A stretch of DNA of 15,127 nucleotides from Actinomycetes bacterium. Its GTDB lineage: Bacteria > Actinomycetota > Acidimicrobiia > Acidimicrobiales > RAAP-2. The notes below the pieces were generated by a model. That model was not told where the DNA came from. It worked only from the letters and a program-made list of their open reading frames with translations, and did no database searches. Both the position numbers and the translations under genes were made by a program. Positions 14,307 to 15,127 of this stretch are shown here, piece after piece. Where the stretch lies: positions 1 to 15,127 of the forward strand of contig JAJYWG010000185.1 in NCBI GenBank assembly GCA_021791615.1, read 5' to 3'. The number at the start of each line of letters is the position of its first letter. Positions within the stretch are counted from its first letter, which is position 1.

Positions 14307-15127
14307 ATGCCATCTCGACGCGAACTCACCGACTCGCCCTTCGACACGTTGGAGAAGACCTTCGATCTTCTCGTGACCGGGCCCCGCCCGCTCGCCCTCG
14401 ACGGCACCACCATCTCGGGCCTCCCCGACCGGGAGATCCCCCTTGGCGAGCTGCAGGCGATGCTCCTGCACCCTTCCATGAGCTTTGCGGTCCGGGACCG
14501 GGTCGTCGGCGAGCTGGTCGCCCGGGCCAAGGCGGAGGGCGGCGCCTGGAGCGTCGGGCTGGCGGGGGTCCTCCTGCCCGGGCTTCGCCGTGCCGCCTGG
14601 CCGCTCGTCCAGTCCTGTCCCGACAAGGCCGACGACATCGAGGCCGAGACCCTCGCCGCGTTCTTGGCCGCGGTTGCCCGCTGCCAACCGGGGCGGGCGC
14701 GCCTCGCGGCGCGGCTGTGCTGGCTGGCCCGGATCGGCGCCACCCGGCTGCTGCGCACCGAGCTGGCCGAGGTGGGCCGGCCCGCCGGTGACCCGGTGTC
14801 GGCCGCCCCGCCCCGGCCGTGGAGCCATCCCGACTTCGTGCTCGACCACGCGGTGCGCGCCGAGATCATCAAGACCGCCGAGGCCGAGCTGATCGGGGCG
14901 ACCCGCATCGGCGACGTCCCGATCGAAGACGCCGCCAACGCGCTCGGACTCGAGTACTGGGCGTGCGTCAAACGGCGCTACCGCGCCGAGCAAAAGCTCA
15001 CCGCCTGGCTGACCTCCGATGAATATTCCTCGATCGAGATTGTCCAAAAAAGGGCCAAAACCCCTTGTTCTTCTAGTGGGAGTCGTCCCCGGCCGGACCG
15101 GAAAGCGGACCGGCGACCGGGCAAGCG
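14307..15127 (+). CDS. Sigma-70-like regulatory protein, incomplete at the window edge
   Basis: The frame is open from ATG 14307 to the end of the window (at least 273 aa), so the C-terminus is not seen. The start is backed by AAAGGAG 6 nt upstream. Residues about 85-160 are helical, with C-P-D-K-A-D-D-I-E-A-E-T-L-A-A-F-L-A-A-V, resembling sigma region 2. Residues about 190-235 contain I-E-D-A-A-N-A-L-G-L and then V-K-R-R-Y-R-A-E-Q-K-L, resembling a sigma region 4 helix-turn-helix. Family assignment is an inference; a non-sigma DNA-binding protein is possible. The last ~35 visible codons overlap element B and become Ser/Arg/Pro-rich, so the real coding end could be affected by a frameshift near there. 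With the winged-helix gene and the dyad cluster it forms the control module. Confidence 0.65.
   Translation, partial: MPSRRELTDSPFDTLEKTFDLLVTGPRPLALDGTTISGLPDREIPLGELQAMLLHPSMSFAVRDRVVGELVARAKAEGGAWSVGLAGVLLPGLRRAAWPLVQSCPDKADDIEAETLAAFLAAVARCQPGRARLAARLCWLARIGATRLLRTELAEVGRPAGDPVSAAPPRPWSHPDFVLDHAVRAEIIKTAEAELIGATRIGDVPIEDAANALGLEYWACVKRRYRAEQKLTAWLTSDEYSSIEIVQKRAKTPCSSSGSRPRPDRKADRRPGK
15025..15076 (+). repeat. Conserved element B, near copy of element A in inverted orientation
   Basis: GTCCAAAAA, AGGGCC, AAAA, CCCC and TTGTTCT follow one another at 15042-15071, matching element A at 26 of 31 columns. It lies within the open frame of the sigma-like gene, unlike copy A, which is intergenic. 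TCTAGT just downstream could be a -10-like hexamer for a gene beyond the window. Confidence 0.5.

Noticed and set aside
13181..15047. Minus-strand open frames opposite the winged-helix and sigma-like genes
   Set aside because: Low-complexity Gly/Arg/Pro products in the antisense of genes that have good ribosome binding sites and DNA-binding motifs.

Overview
The window is very GC-rich. It uses GTG and TTG starts alongside ATG, has purine-rich Shine-Dalgarno sites, and packs genes tightly with 1-11 nt overlaps. This fits an actinobacterium (Actinomycetota), but nothing here fixes the genus. It reads as an accessory region: an integrated mobile element carrying, or inserted in, a DNA-modification and defence island. 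I see no housekeeping gene, rRNA, tRNA or CRISPR array.

Right part (about 13.2-15.1 kb, plus strand): a tandem winged-helix DNA-binding protein (13352-13918), then a 388-bp gene-free stretch with about a dozen copies of TACCCCG/CGGGGTA arranged as dyads (13981-14269), then a sigma-factor-like gene that runs off the window (14307 onward). Two related ~50-bp sequences in inverted orientation (13181-13230 and 15025-15076) flank this block. It looks like the control or replication/maintenance module of a mobile element.

Middle (13152 down to 5735, minus strand): eight genes that could form one transcript. They are two paralogous DNA amino-methyltransferases, a 101-aa unknown, an excisionase-like helix-turn-helix protein, a 798-aa tyrosine recombinase with several added helix-turn-helix segments, then a complete type II restriction-modification set (endonuclease, C5-cytosine methyltransferase, Vsr repair nuclease). 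Most junctions in the first five genes are GTGA, ATGA or TGATG overlaps.

Left part (5608 down to 170, minus strand): a second cluster. It begins with a likely NA37/nucleoid-associated (YejK/NdpA-like) protein, a stand-alone RelA/SpoT-type nucleotide synthetase and a three-helix membrane protein whose reading frame is broken near 3262-3288. Next come a beta-class amino-methyltransferase, a likely restriction endonuclease and a 334-aa unknown, linked by GTGA and TGATG overlaps. The NA37/RelA-like/membrane trio is the best candidate here for an undescribed defence or stress system. The methyltransferase-led trio looks like a restriction system with two nuclease-like or accessory proteins.

Functions rest on motif recognition by eye; no database search was run.
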